Shown: piece by piece, positions 27,818 to 37,250 of the stretch
How the letters are laid out: each line of letters starts with the position of its first letter
How positions within the stretch are numbered: position 1 is the first letter of the stretch
NCBI RefSeq assembly: GCF_000827885.1
Contig: NZ_JTKH01000025.1
Span: forward strand, 1 to 64,000
Length of the DNA stretch: 64,000 nt
From: Vibrio renipiscarius
Lineage (GTDB): Bacteria > Pseudomonadota > Gammaproteobacteria > Enterobacterales > Vibrionaceae
Direction of reading: 5' to 3'
The notes under the pieces: model-generated
The model's database searches: none
The model's input: the letters and a program-made list of their open reading frames with translations, nothing else
Told to the model about the DNA's origin: nothing
Position numbers and translations under genes: made by a program

Positions 27818-29365
27818 ATGACAATGAAATATGGCGTCAAACGCCGATTAGCAATACTGGCTACCGCCCTGCTCGGGGCGACAGGCAGCAGTATTGCCGC
27901 GGAAAAACCAAACATACTTGTCATATGGGGAGATGATATCGGCCAAACAAACATCAGTGCTTATACGTTTGGCCTGGTTGGCTACAAAACACCGAATATC
28001 GATTCAATTGCGAAAGAAGGCATGATGTTCACCGATTACTATGGTGAGCAGTCGTGTACTGCAGGGCGTTCTACGTTCATTACTGGGCAAACGGTTCTGC
28101 GAACAGGTTTGAGTAAAGTCGGCCTTCCTGGTGCTGATCTTGGCTTACAAGCTGAAGATGCGACCATTGCGGAAATGCTGAAACCTTTAGGTTATATGAC
28201 AGGCCAATTTGGTAAAAACCACCTTGGCGACAAAGATGAACACCTTCCGACTAACCACGGCTTTGACGAATTTTTTGGCAACCTTTATCACCTAAATGCC
28301 GAGGAAGAACCGGAAAATGTAGACTACCCACAAGATCCTGAGTTTCGTAAGAAGTTCGGCCCCCGTGGTGTCATTAAATCTTATGCCGATGGCGAGATTG
28401 AAGATACTGGGCCTTTAACGCGCAAGCGTATGGAAACGGTTGATGAAGAAACACTGGATGCCGCGCTTGATTTTATGGACCGCGCCGTCAAAGCGGATAA
28501 ACCGTTCTTTGTTTGGTGGAACGCCACTCGAATGCACTTCCGCACTCACGTTAAAGATGAGAACTTAGGAAAAACAGGGATCAGCTTTTACGCAGATGGG
28601 ATGGTTGAGCACGATAACCATGTCGGCGAATTACTCAAAAAAGTGGATGAGCTTGGCATTAAAGACAACACCATTGTGTTCTATTCAACCGATAACGGTC
28701 CGCATATGAACTCGTGGCCTGATGCGGGTTTAACGCCGTTCCGTGGTGAGAAGAACACCAACTGGGAAGGGGCTTATCGCGTGCCTGCCATGGTCCGTTG
28801 GCCAGGTAAAATAGAACCGGGTTCAGTTTCTAACGAGATCATGCACCACATGGACTGGATGCCTACATTTGTGGCCGCTGCGGGTGATGACCAAATCAAA
28901 GAGAAACTATTGGAAGGTTACACCGCTGGTGATAAAGAATTTAAAGTTCACCTTGATGGTTACAACTTCCTCCCGTATCTAACGGGCGAGATTGATAAAG
29001 GCCCTCGTGAAGAAATATTCTACTTCACCGATGATGGTGATTTGAGTTCGCTTCGTTACCATAACTGGAAGATTGTTTTCCTCGAGCAGCGAGCGAAAGG
29101 CACACTGCGTATTTGGGCGGAACCCTTCACGGCACTGCGCGTGCCTAAAATCTTTAACCTACGCATGGACCCATATGAAATTGCGGACGTGACGTCGAAT
29201 ACTTACTACGATTGGATGCTCGATCGCGCTTATATGTTGGTTCCGGCACAGGCTTATGTGGGTAAATTCTTAGAAACCTTTGAAGAGTTCCCGCCAAGGC
29301 AGGAAGCGGCAAGTTTCAGCTTGGATCAGGTAATGGAAAAATTACAAGAGAATCCAAATAAGTAA
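27818..29365 (+). CDS. Exported arylsulfatase-family hydrolase (CTAGR active site)
   Basis: 515 residues with a signal peptide (RRLAILATALLGATGSSIAA). Sulfatase-fold signatures: N-terminal metal site ILVIWGDDIG, the formylglycine motif CTAGR (Cys80), FGKNHLGD, and the second metal site STDNGPH. Cys80 would have to be converted to formylglycine by a maturase. It would hydrolyse a sulfate ester in the periplasm; substrate unknown. RBS AGAGG precedes ATG 27818. A UUCG terminator follows, yet the next gene in the same direction begins only 167 bp later. Confidence 0.9.
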   Translation: MTMKYGVKRRLAILATALLGATGSSIAAEKPNILVIWGDDIGQTNISAYTFGLVGYKTPNIDSIAKEGMMFTDYYGEQSCTAGRSTFITGQTVLRTGLSKVGLPGADLGLQAEDATIAEMLKPLGYMTGQFGKNHLGDKDEHLPTNHGFDEFFGNLYHLNAEEEPENVDYPQDPEFRKKFGPRGVIKSYADGEIEDTGPLTRKRMETVDEETLDAALDFMDRAVKADKPFFVWWNATRMHFRTHVKDENLGKTGISFYADGMVEHDNHVGELLKKVDELGIKDNTIVFYSTDNGPHMNSWPDAGLTPFRGEKNTNWEGAYRVPAMVRWPGKIEPGSVSNEIMHHMDWMPTFVAAAGDDQIKEKLLEGYTAGDKEFKVHLDGYNFLPYLTGEIDKGPREEIFYFTDDGDLSSLRYHNWKIVFLEQRAKGTLRIWAEPFTALRVPKIFNLRMDPYEIADVTSNTYYDWMLDRAYMLVPAQAYVGKFLETFEEFPPRQEAASFSLDQVMEKLQENPNK

Positions 29366-29390
29366 TCTCTGGTAAATTAAAGCAAACAAC

Positions 29391-29416
29391 AGGGCTCTTC
29401 GGAGCCCTAATTTTTT
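29391..29416 (+). terminator. Terminator after sulfatase gene
   Basis: Perfect stem AGGGCTC/GAGCCCT closed by a TTCG loop and followed by AATTTTTTG. Confidence 0.92.
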
Positions 29417-29531
29417 GTAAATAAAGGGAAAGTTCATTTATGTTCGTCTATATTGATAAGTGGCCAATGGTCATTTAGTTAGGCCGCAAGGATTGTGGTA
29501 CCAATCGATAAAAATTATAACAAGGACAGGC

Positions 29532-31832
29532 ATGCTCTCACATGGATGGTCAATAAGGATATTGGCTCAGCGCATCTTGATGATAGCGCTTTTGATCGCT
29601 TTCATGGCGCAAACCAACGTCAATGCCGCAGAGGCGGAATTTGTTGGCGCAGAACAATGCATTGATTGCCATGCTGAGGAGGTTCAGGCTTGGCAGGGTT
29701 CCCACCATGATATGGCCATGAAACACGCCGATGCTGCCTCTGTTCTGGGAAACTTTAATGACCAAAAGATTCGCCACAAAGGCCAAGAAAACCGCTTCTA
29801 TAAAAAAAATGACCAGTTTTGGGTCGCTTTAGAAGACGCCACTGGTGACGTGGTGGATTACCAAATACTTTATACCTTTGGCTTCGAGCCCTTGCAGCAA
29901 TACATGGTGGCGTTCGACGATGGCCGCATCCAACTTATCCCCTATGCTTGGGATTCTCGCCCTAAAGATGAGGGGGGCCAACGCTGGTTTCATCTCTACC
30001 CAGACACACTCCCGACCGATGAATTTTATTGGACCAACAGTGGTCAGAACTGGAATTTCATGTGTGCCGATTGCCATTCAACAAATTTAGAAAAAAATTA
30101 TGATGCTGAGAGCAATCAGTATCAAACCACATGGTCAGAAATCAATGTCAGTTGTGAGGCGTGCCATGGCCCTGCCAGTAAACACGTCGCGCAAGCCAAA
30201 CAACAGAAACCCGAAGGTAACCACTACGGGTTTAACCATGATCTTTCTGCGGCAGTAAAAGAATGGGTATTTGAGCAGGGACACAAAACGCTGCAACCCA
30301 AAAATATAGAGCCAACCGGTCAATTGCAGGCGTGCGCGCAATGCCACAGTAGACGAACGCAATTGAATGAAACAGAGGATCATGTTCAATCGTCATTTTT
30401 CGATAAATACCGCCTTAATTTGATTGCCCCTGAGCAATACCATTCGGATGGGCAAATCTTCGATGAAGATTATGTTTATGGTTCATTCCTACAATCGAAG
30501 ATGGCGAAGAGTGGGGTAACGTGCACCAACTGCCACGATCCTCATACGGCCAAGCTGAAATTCCCAGAGCAACAAGTATGTAGCCAATGCCACCTAGCCT
30601 CGGAATATACCCCTGAGAAGCACACTTTCCATTTGCCAGAGAGTGAGGCTTCGCAATGCACGAGTTGCCATATGCCGGAAACCACGTATATGGAAGTGGA
30701 TCCGCGCAGAGACCACAGTTGGCATGTCCCTCGTCCTGATTTGAGTCAACACATTAATACGCCAAACGTATGCACGGGTTGCCATGAAGATCAGACCAAT
30801 CAATGGGCGGCAACACAGCTACAGCAATGGTTCCCTGATTCAGACTATCAAAGCGCTCAACATGTCGCCGTTGCTTTTTATGCCGACTCGATTGGGCATC
30901 GTGGTGCGGCGGATGCGTTAGCGTATTTTGCTCAAGACTCTTCCTTAAGCGAGATTATGCGCGCTTCAGCATTGGAAAGAATGAGCGGCGATCAAGGTAA
31001 GAATACGTTGGTGGCGCTCGCTCGGGCAGTGAAACATGATAATGAAATGATACGTTTAGGCGCGATTGCGGGCTCGTCAGGTTATGAGCTGAATGATCGC
31101 TGGCAAATTATCTCGCCCTTATTACAAGATGAGGTCTTGTCGGTGCGCGCCGAAACCGCAGGGGCGCTGGTGGTGTATTGGTCACAAATGAACGCTGATC
31201 AGAAAAAGCGCATGGCGATGCCGCTAGAAGAATACATGGAGATTCAACGCTTCAATAGTGATCGCGGATTCGGTCGAACGAATCTCGCCAATGTTTATCG
31301 TGATCTTGGTGATCTTGAGCAAGCAAAACAGGGGTATGAAGGCGCAATGACCATTGAACCCTATTATGAAAATAGCTACGTCAACTTGGCGGATCTCTAT
31401 CGAATGCAAAATGATGAACAAGCAGCGCTAGAGACATTAGTTCAAGGGATCAATGCCCAACCAAAATCGAGTGCTTTGCCTTATAGCGCCGGACTCACCT
31501 TGCTGCGTTTAGGCCAACCTGAACAAGCGAACTTATATTTACAGCGAGCGGCAGAACAGGCCGTGACCAATACTCAATATTGGTACGTCTATGGCTTAGC
31601 GATGGAAAAATTTGATGTGCTGAAGGCGGCTCAAGCGCTCAACCAAGCCTTCGTGGTGGGCGGAAACCCTCAGCATCTTTATGCTCAATGTGAGGTGTTG
31701 GCGCGTAACTATAACCAGCCAAATCAACAAGACGACCGCATTGCAGAGGCATTTAAGCAATGCCGAATGGCCTTGAGCGACATTGCCTCAATCGAGGTAT
31801 TGGCACAGTTGGACCATATGATCACTGAGTAG
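29532..31832 (+). CDS. Exported multiheme c-type cytochrome with TPR domain
   Basis: 766 residues: signal peptide/anchor (residues ~10-33), then eight CxxCH heme motifs (CIDCH at residue 43, CADCH, CEACH, CAQCH, CTNCH, CSQCH, CTSCH, CTGCH), a HEAT-like helical stretch (ALERMSGDQGKNTLVALAR) and at least three TPR units in the C-terminal third (YRDLGDLEQAKQGYEGAMTIEP and following). Heme part resembles cytochrome c554/NrfB-like electron carriers; TPRs suggest a protein partner. ATG 29532 follows AAGGACAGG and leaves a proper signal; an upstream in-frame start is less likely. Only 124 bp before moxR. Exact redox partner unknown. Confidence 0.88.
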   Translation: MLSHGWSIRILAQRILMIALLIAFMAQTNVNAAEAEFVGAEQCIDCHAEEVQAWQGSHHDMAMKHADAASVLGNFNDQKIRHKGQENRFYKKNDQFWVALEDATGDVVDYQILYTFGFEPLQQYMVAFDDGRIQLIPYAWDSRPKDEGGQRWFHLYPDTLPTDEFYWTNSGQNWNFMCADCHSTNLEKNYDAESNQYQTTWSEINVSCEACHGPASKHVAQAKQQKPEGNHYGFNHDLSAAVKEWVFEQGHKTLQPKNIEPTGQLQACAQCHSRRTQLNETEDHVQSSFFDKYRLNLIAPEQYHSDGQIFDEDYVYGSFLQSKMAKSGVTCTNCHDPHTAKLKFPEQQVCSQCHLASEYTPEKHTFHLPESEASQCTSCHMPETTYMEVDPRRDHSWHVPRPDLSQHINTPNVCTGCHEDQTNQWAATQLQQWFPDSDYQSAQHVAVAFYADSIGHRGAADALAYFAQDSSLSEIMRASALERMSGDQGKNTLVALARAVKHDNEMIRLGAIAGSSGYELNDRWQIISPLLQDEVLSVRAETAGALVVYWSQMNADQKKRMAMPLEEYMEIQRFNSDRGFGRTNLANVYRDLGDLEQAKQGYEGAMTIEPYYENSYVNLADLYRMQNDEQAALETLVQGINAQPKSSALPYSAGLTLLRLGQPEQANLYLQRAAEQAVTNTQYWYVYGLAMEKFDVLKAAQALNQAFVVGGNPQHLYAQCEVLARNYNQPNQQDDRIAEAFKQCRMALSDIASIEVLAQLDHMITE

Positions 31833-31956
31833 TGCGCTTAAGCGAATCGATCTCAATAGGTAATCATCCTAGGTAGAAAGAAGACGGGCATCAGACAGAA
31901 CCGAGACAGAATTGAGCTAGACATGAGATAGAAAGCAGTTAAGAGAAGGGAAGCCA

Positions 31957-32940
31957 ATGAACCACGCTCAACAAGCAATGAATCAACTAATACAGCAAAC
32001 GGAAAAAAGCGTGATAGGGCAAACTCACGTTGTGCAAAGTTTAGTGATAGGACTGTTGACCAATGGTCATATATTGTTGGAAGGTTTACCGGGAACGGCC
32101 AAAACGCGCTCGGTAAAATCACTCGCGAATCTCATGAAAGCCCGTTTTGGGCGAATTCAGTTTACTCCGGATCTCTTGCCTTCTGACGTCACGGGTACAG
32201 AGGTGTATCAAGAAGTTGATGGCAAACCCCAACTGCATTTTCAACCCGGCCCAATTTTTAACAGCATTGTGTTAGCCGACGAGGTGAACCGAGCGCCAGC
32301 CAAGGTACAGGCTGCATTGCTTGAGGCAATGGCAGAAGGGACAATCACCGTTGGCGGTGAAACGCACACCTTGCCTGAGATTTTTATGGTTCTCGCGACG
32401 CAAAATCCCATTGAACAAGAAGGAACGTATCCGTTACCAGAAGCGCAAATGGACCGTTTTATCATGAAAGTGACCGTAGATTATCCGCAAGATGACGCGG
32501 AGCGCGACATCATTCGTCTCGTTCGAAGCGAAGAGTTAGGCGAAGAGAGGCATAAGAAGCCCGACAGCGACGAGGCTATCGATATCGCACTCGTGGCTGA
32601 AGCGCGACGCCAATTGTCACAAGTGGCAGTGTCTGACTTGGTGGAAAATTATATCGTTGCTTTGGTGATGGCCACGCGAGACCCTCAGCGCTATCCCGAT
32701 TCTAATCTGGCTAAGTGGATTGAAGTGGGATCAAGCCCTCGCGCCTCTATCGCCTTAGATAAATGCGCTCGAGCGTATGCTTGGTTACAAGGACGAGATT
32801 ACGTCACCATTGATGATGTCCGTGCTGTCACTCCCGCGGTGATGGGACATCGTTTTTCTTTGACTTATGACGCTTTGGCCGACGGTATCGATCATCCGCA
32901 AGTGGTTGTTGAACTGCTTGATAATGTCGAAATTGCTTAG
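31957..32940 (+). CDS. MoxR-family AAA+ ATPase
   Basis: 327 residues. Walker A GLPGTAKT, Walker B IVLADEVNRAP, sensor region LATQNPIEQEGTYPLPEAQMDRF and a C-terminal lid. MoxR ATPases act as chaperones for VWA-domain partners, which are encoded immediately downstream (Bat-type operon). RBS AGGGAAG before ATG 31957. Confidence 0.95.
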   Translation: MNHAQQAMNQLIQQTEKSVIGQTHVVQSLVIGLLTNGHILLEGLPGTAKTRSVKSLANLMKARFGRIQFTPDLLPSDVTGTEVYQEVDGKPQLHFQPGPIFNSIVLADEVNRAPAKVQAALLEAMAEGTITVGGETHTLPEIFMVLATQNPIEQEGTYPLPEAQMDRFIMKVTVDYPQDDAERDIIRLVRSEELGEERHKKPDSDEAIDIALVAEARRQLSQVAVSDLVENYIVALVMATRDPQRYPDSNLAKWIEVGSSPRASIALDKCARAYAWLQGRDYVTIDDVRAVTPAVMGHRFSLTYDALADGIDHPQVVVELLDNVEIA

Positions 32941-32951
32941 AGGAGGGCGTT

Positions 32952-33914
32952 ATGGCAAAGCCCACTCACGCGCCTCACTCTGATGTATTGGATTCAAGAC
33001 TCTACTGCGACTATGCGCGATTGGTGCGCCTGCAAGCTCAAGCTGAATCCTTCACATTGTTACCACATTTGTGTGCTGGCAGTGTGTTGTCAGGTCGCCA
33101 TCATTCGCTGTTTCGTGGCCGAGGGCTGAATTTTGAAGAGTTACGTCATTATCAAGTTGGCGACGATATTCGTAATCTTGATTGGAAGGTGACGATGCGC
33201 ACCGGCAAACCGCATGTACGCAGTTACACCGAAGAAAAGGATCGTAATGTCATTATTTGCGTCGACCAACGAAGCGCAATGTTTTTTGCATCGACCGAAG
33301 TGATGAAATCGGTTGTGGCCGCTGAGATTGCCGCGATATGTGGTTGGCGAGTGCTGAAAGACGGTGATCGTGTCGGGTTTCTCATTGCAGCGCATAACCG
33401 ATTATACCGCCATCAACCACAGCGTTCTCAAAATGCTTTGTTGTCACAGTTAAAACGGTTAGTGCAAGTAAACCAAACGCTCGATGTGACTTGTGTTGAT
33501 CATGACGAGGTCAGCTTTTCTCGATGGATTGAGTTGATCAAACGAATGAAGACCAAGCAATCCACTCTTATATTGATCAGTGATTGGCATGATTGCGCCC
33601 CTCGCCATCTTGATCAACTCAAACAACTTCAGCAACACAACGATGTATTGGCCATTATGGTGAGTGATCCCTTAGAACGATCATTGCCCCAAGATTTAGC
33701 GCAAGCGAATTGGGTGGTGGGCGATGGTCAATATCAATTGAATCTTGATAGCCACGCCAAAGTTGATCTCGCCAGCGCGCATTTAACCGAAGCCAGTTCG
33801 ATTCAAAGGCAAAGCCTCTCGAAACTGATGGCGATGAAAAATTTACCGCACATCGAAATTGGCACACAAGGGGACCATATTGAGCATTTCCAAAAACGTA
33901 TTGGAGGTCGTTAA
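32952..33914 (+). CDS. DUF58 domain protein
   Basis: 320 residues. The DUF58 signature is seen as FRGRGLNFEELRHYQVGDDIRNLDWKVTMRTGKPHVRSYTEEKDR; the second half has a VWA-like fold (VIICVDQRSAMFF, TLILISDWHD) with a degenerate metal site. It starts 11 bp after moxR with RBS AGAGGAGG and abuts the next gene. Typical second gene of Bat-type operons; cytoplasmic. Confidence 0.93.
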   Translation: MAKPTHAPHSDVLDSRLYCDYARLVRLQAQAESFTLLPHLCAGSVLSGRHHSLFRGRGLNFEELRHYQVGDDIRNLDWKVTMRTGKPHVRSYTEEKDRNVIICVDQRSAMFFASTEVMKSVVAAEIAAICGWRVLKDGDRVGFLIAAHNRLYRHQPQRSQNALLSQLKRLVQVNQTLDVTCVDHDEVSFSRWIELIKRMKTKQSTLILISDWHDCAPRHLDQLKQLQQHNDVLAIMVSDPLERSLPQDLAQANWVVGDGQYQLNLDSHAKVDLASAHLTEASSIQRQSLSKLMAMKNLPHIEIGTQGDHIEHFQKRIGGR

Positions 33915-34472
33915 ATGACCGAGGGTCCAGCGCCACCCAGTACTTATATTCTGCGTGAATTGCACGATGTGGCTGTGCCAGATAGTGTCAGTTGGTTGCC
34001 GCAAACCATTGGCTGGACGATCTTAGCGGCCATCGGCCTGCTTGTTATTGCCTTATGGATCTTTCGACGAATTGAGCGCTGGTGGTTTAACCGTTATCGG
34101 CAAGAAGCATTAGACGCGATAAGGGCATTTAATAAATCGGATGGGCGATTTGAGCAAGAGTTGTACACCATTTTGTCTGTCGTAACTCGTCACATTGACG
34201 GTCGATCCTCGCCTCTGTTTGGGGCTGATTTTCTCGCACAGCTAGATCAGCAAATCGAAGGCAATAGGCTTTTCTCTACGCCATTAGGGGATAAATGGTT
34301 ACAAAGTCTGGTTAATCCCAAGCTGCAACTCACGAATGAAGAAAAAAACACGCTATTAGAGTGCGCGACTACTTGGATAAGGTGGCATAAATCGGGGCGA
34401 TCTCCCCACCGTCTCGATATTGTGGATAGGGTCAAGGCGGGCTATTTCGCACTCAAAATGGGGGCACAATGA
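33915..34472 (+). CDS. DUF4381 membrane protein
   Basis: 185 residues with one membrane segment (TIGWTILAAIGLLVIALWIF, residues ~30-50) followed by a cytoplasmic helical domain. The N-terminal LRELHDVAVPDSVSWLPQT pattern is typical of DUF4381. Translationally coupled on both sides. Confidence 0.9.
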   Translation: MTEGPAPPSTYILRELHDVAVPDSVSWLPQTIGWTILAAIGLLVIALWIFRRIERWWFNRYRQEALDAIRAFNKSDGRFEQELYTILSVVTRHIDGRSSPLFGADFLAQLDQQIEGNRLFSTPLGDKWLQSLVNPKLQLTNEEKNTLLECATTWIRWHKSGRSPHRLDIVDRVKAGYFALKMGAQ

Positions 34473-35560
34473 TTGATTTTGCGTACGCCAATATTGAGTT
34501 TGTTCACCCTTGGTGGTTTGCCATTCTACCACTACCACTGGTCGTCTATTATTTTGTTCCGGCGTATCGAACCAAGCAATTAGCGATCAAAGTGCCTTTC
34601 TTTAATCATCTCGTCGATGCCATTGGCGAAGCGCCTTCTCAGGGAGCAAGTCAATTAACACCCAGTACATGGCAACGTATGACGCTCCTTTTATCATGGT
34701 TGCTGGTGGTGTGCGCGTTAGCGAAACCGACGGTGCTCGGTGAACCGCAGATCAGAGAACGGCTAGGCCGAGATGTTATGGTTGTGGTCGATCTTTCCGG
34801 CTCGATGGCGGAACAAGATTTCACGTCGGCAACAGGACGTAAAATTCATCGTTTAGAAGCGGCAAAAGAAGTGCTCACTGAGTTCGTCAGTACCCGTAGT
34901 GGGGATCGATTGGGATTAATTTTGTTTGGTGATGCTGCCTTTGTTCAAACCCCTTTTACGGCCGATCAAAACGTCTGGTTAGAACTGCTCAACCAAACGG
35001 ATGTGGCGATGGCGGGCCAAAGCACACACTTAGGCGATGCTATCGGGCTCGCGATCAAAGTGTTTGAACAAAGCTCGAAAGACAAAACAGTCAGTTCTGA
35101 TATGGCGGATAAGCCGATAGAAAAAGTCGCGATTGTACTGACGGATGGCAATGATACCGGCAGTTTTGTGGCGCCGATTGATGCGGCCAAAGTTGCGCAA
35201 GCGAAAGGTGTAAGACTCTATATGATCGCAATGGGTGACCCGCAAACGGTCGGGGAAGTCGCGTTAGATATGGAGACCATAGAGCGAGTGGCGCAAGTGT
35301 CGGGAGGGCGCGCATTTCAGGCGTTGAATCGAGACGATCTGGCCAGTGCGTATGAAACCATTGGAGAGCTTGAGCCACAACTGTATGAAAGTGACATTTA
35401 TCGGCCCAGACAAAGTTTACACCATGACTTAATGGCGATGGTTGTGGCGATGTATTTAATCGCCTTTGGTGTGGCCACGGTCAGCCGAATACATCAGCGG
35501 GTAAGAATACGAAAAAGTACCGCGGATGTGACCATCGAGCAAGGAGACGACCGTGTTTGA
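34469..35560 (+). CDS. BatA-like von Willebrand A membrane protein
   Basis: 363 residues. Membrane segments near 17-33 and 70-90, then a VWA domain with an intact metal-ion site (VVVDLSGSMAEQDF, TDGND), and a final membrane helix (MAMVVAMYLIAFGVATV). Overlaps the upstream gene by 4 nt and the downstream gene by 8 nt. Bat proteins are linked to stress tolerance and envelope integrity; precise role unproven. Confidence 0.93.
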   Translation: MIDFAYANIEFVHPWWFAILPLPLVVYYFVPAYRTKQLAIKVPFFNHLVDAIGEAPSQGASQLTPSTWQRMTLLLSWLLVVCALAKPTVLGEPQIRERLGRDVMVVVDLSGSMAEQDFTSATGRKIHRLEAAKEVLTEFVSTRSGDRLGLILFGDAAFVQTPFTADQNVWLELLNQTDVAMAGQSTHLGDAIGLAIKVFEQSSKDKTVSSDMADKPIEKVAIVLTDGNDTGSFVAPIDAAKVAQAKGVRLYMIAMGDPQTVGEVALDMETIERVAQVSGGRAFQALNRDDLASAYETIGELEPQLYESDIYRPRQSLHHDLMAMVVAMYLIAFGVATVSRIHQRVRIRKSTADVTIEQGDDRV

Positions 35561-37250
35561 AGGACAAACGTGGCAGATTGTGATCAGCCAGTTTCATTTT
35601 TTGCGTCCTATGTGGTTGTTCGCTTTTATCCCTATGGGGTTACTGATCGGATTGCGTTGGCGTGAAGACAATCGCCCCAACTGGAAAGATATATTACCGC
35701 TTCATTTACGTCAGGCGCTGACGATTGGAGAGTTAGGTTGGCGCAAACAGTTGCCGCTAAAGTTGCTCATAGTCGTGACGACGATTGCCATTATTATTTG
35801 TGCGGGCCCAAGCTGGAAGCGTCAAGCCTCTCCATTTGGTGAGGATAAAGCCTCAATGCTAGTGATATTGGATAATACGCAGTCGATGTTACAAACCGAC
35901 TTACCGCCGAGTCGGTTAGATCGGGCGAAACAAAAAATTCGCGATTTATTGGCTCAGCGCAAAGGCGGTAAGACCGGTCTAGTGGTCTTTGCTGGTTCTG
36001 CGCATTTGGCGATGCCAATCACACAAGATAATCAGGTATTCATGCCATTCCTTGCGGCGATCACCCCCGAGATCATGCCAGTAGAAGGCAAGCAAGCGGA
36101 GCGCGCTTTTGCTTTAATTGACGGTCAATTAAGGCAAGAACTCGGATCAACGGTACTTCTGATTACTGATGGCGTTAACCAAGCTACGATCGACGCTTAC
36201 GAGGCATTTTTTGCCGACAAACCTTACCAGCTATTGATTTTTGCGATGGGAAACTCAGATGTGGTGAGTGATGTTCCTATTGATATGGCGTCTTTAAAAG
36301 CATTGGTTAATGCCACTGGCGGGCGTCTGGTCGAAGTCACCGTTGATAATGCCGATATCGACACACTCAATCGATATATTGAGCGGAACATGCAGCTCAA
36401 TGGAGAATCGTCAATGCCATGGGAAGATATGGGGTATGGACTTTTGATCCCGATGGCGATCGTCATGTTGCTGTGGTTTAGAAAAGGGTGGCTAGTGCAA
36501 TGGTGCACTATAGTGACGTTGTCACTTAACCTGGTAATGCCGTGGCAAGTGATGGCCGAAACCGTATCAACCAAGGCGGCCTCGGTCGAAAAAGTTGAAC
36601 CGCTAACATTGTGGGATAAAACGATACAGCGTTGGTGGGACTTGTGGCTCACGCCTGATCAGCAAGGGCAAAGACTGTTCAATCAGAATCAATACCTTGA
36701 AGCCGCAAAGCACTTTACGGACCCACTCAGAAAAGGCACGGCCTACTACTATGCACGAGAGTATAAATTGGCGCAAAGTGCGTTTATTCAGATGGAAAAC
36801 GACCATGGTTTATATAATGCGGCAAGCGCGCTCGCTCGGCAGAGAGAGTATGTCAAAGCTCGTAATCTATTAAGCTCACTGCTAAAAAAAGAGACGCTGT
36901 CTCCCTCGTTACGCGCGGATGTTGAACATAATTTAGCGGTAATTTCGGGCATTGTCGAAGAAGTGAATCGCACCAGTGAAAGTCAATCCAGCTCAAGTGA
37001 TGGTCCGGAGGAATCGTTGGAATTGGATGAAAGCCAACCTCAAACCGGCGATGGGGCCGATGAAGAAACGGTTGAAGCGCTCATGGTGAAAGAAACGCTG
37101 ACCGCAAAGCAAATGCTGGCCGACCAAGATTTAGCCGATAAGTGGTTAAAGCGGGTTGAAGCAGACCCGAAGTATTTTCTTAAAGCCAAATTTCAAGGCG
37201 AATTGTTGAATGCGTCCGATATGTCTCATACGCAAGAGGGCGAAAATTGA
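35553..37250 (+). CDS. BatB/BatC-like VWA plus TPR membrane protein
   Basis: 565 residues, GTG start. Two N-terminal membrane segments, a VWA domain, a further pair of segments (WEDMGYGLLIPMAIVMLLWF and following), then TPR repeats (LFNQNQYLEAAKHFTDPLRKGTAYYYA) and an acidic Ser-rich tail. It combines the roles usually split between BatB (VWA) and BatC (TPR). The metal-site motif is DNTQS rather than DxSxS, with Thr replacing the first Ser. Confidence 0.9.
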   Translation: MFEGQTWQIVISQFHFLRPMWLFAFIPMGLLIGLRWREDNRPNWKDILPLHLRQALTIGELGWRKQLPLKLLIVVTTIAIIICAGPSWKRQASPFGEDKASMLVILDNTQSMLQTDLPPSRLDRAKQKIRDLLAQRKGGKTGLVVFAGSAHLAMPITQDNQVFMPFLAAITPEIMPVEGKQAERAFALIDGQLRQELGSTVLLITDGVNQATIDAYEAFFADKPYQLLIFAMGNSDVVSDVPIDMASLKALVNATGGRLVEVTVDNADIDTLNRYIERNMQLNGESSMPWEDMGYGLLIPMAIVMLLWFRKGWLVQWCTIVTLSLNLVMPWQVMAETVSTKAASVEKVEPLTLWDKTIQRWWDLWLTPDQQGQRLFNQNQYLEAAKHFTDPLRKGTAYYYAREYKLAQSAFIQMENDHGLYNAASALARQREYVKARNLLSSLLKKETLSPSLRADVEHNLAVISGIVEEVNRTSESQSSSSDGPEESLELDESQPQTGDGADEETVEALMVKETLTAKQMLADQDLADKWLKRVEADPKYFLKAKFQGELLNASDMSHTQEGEN

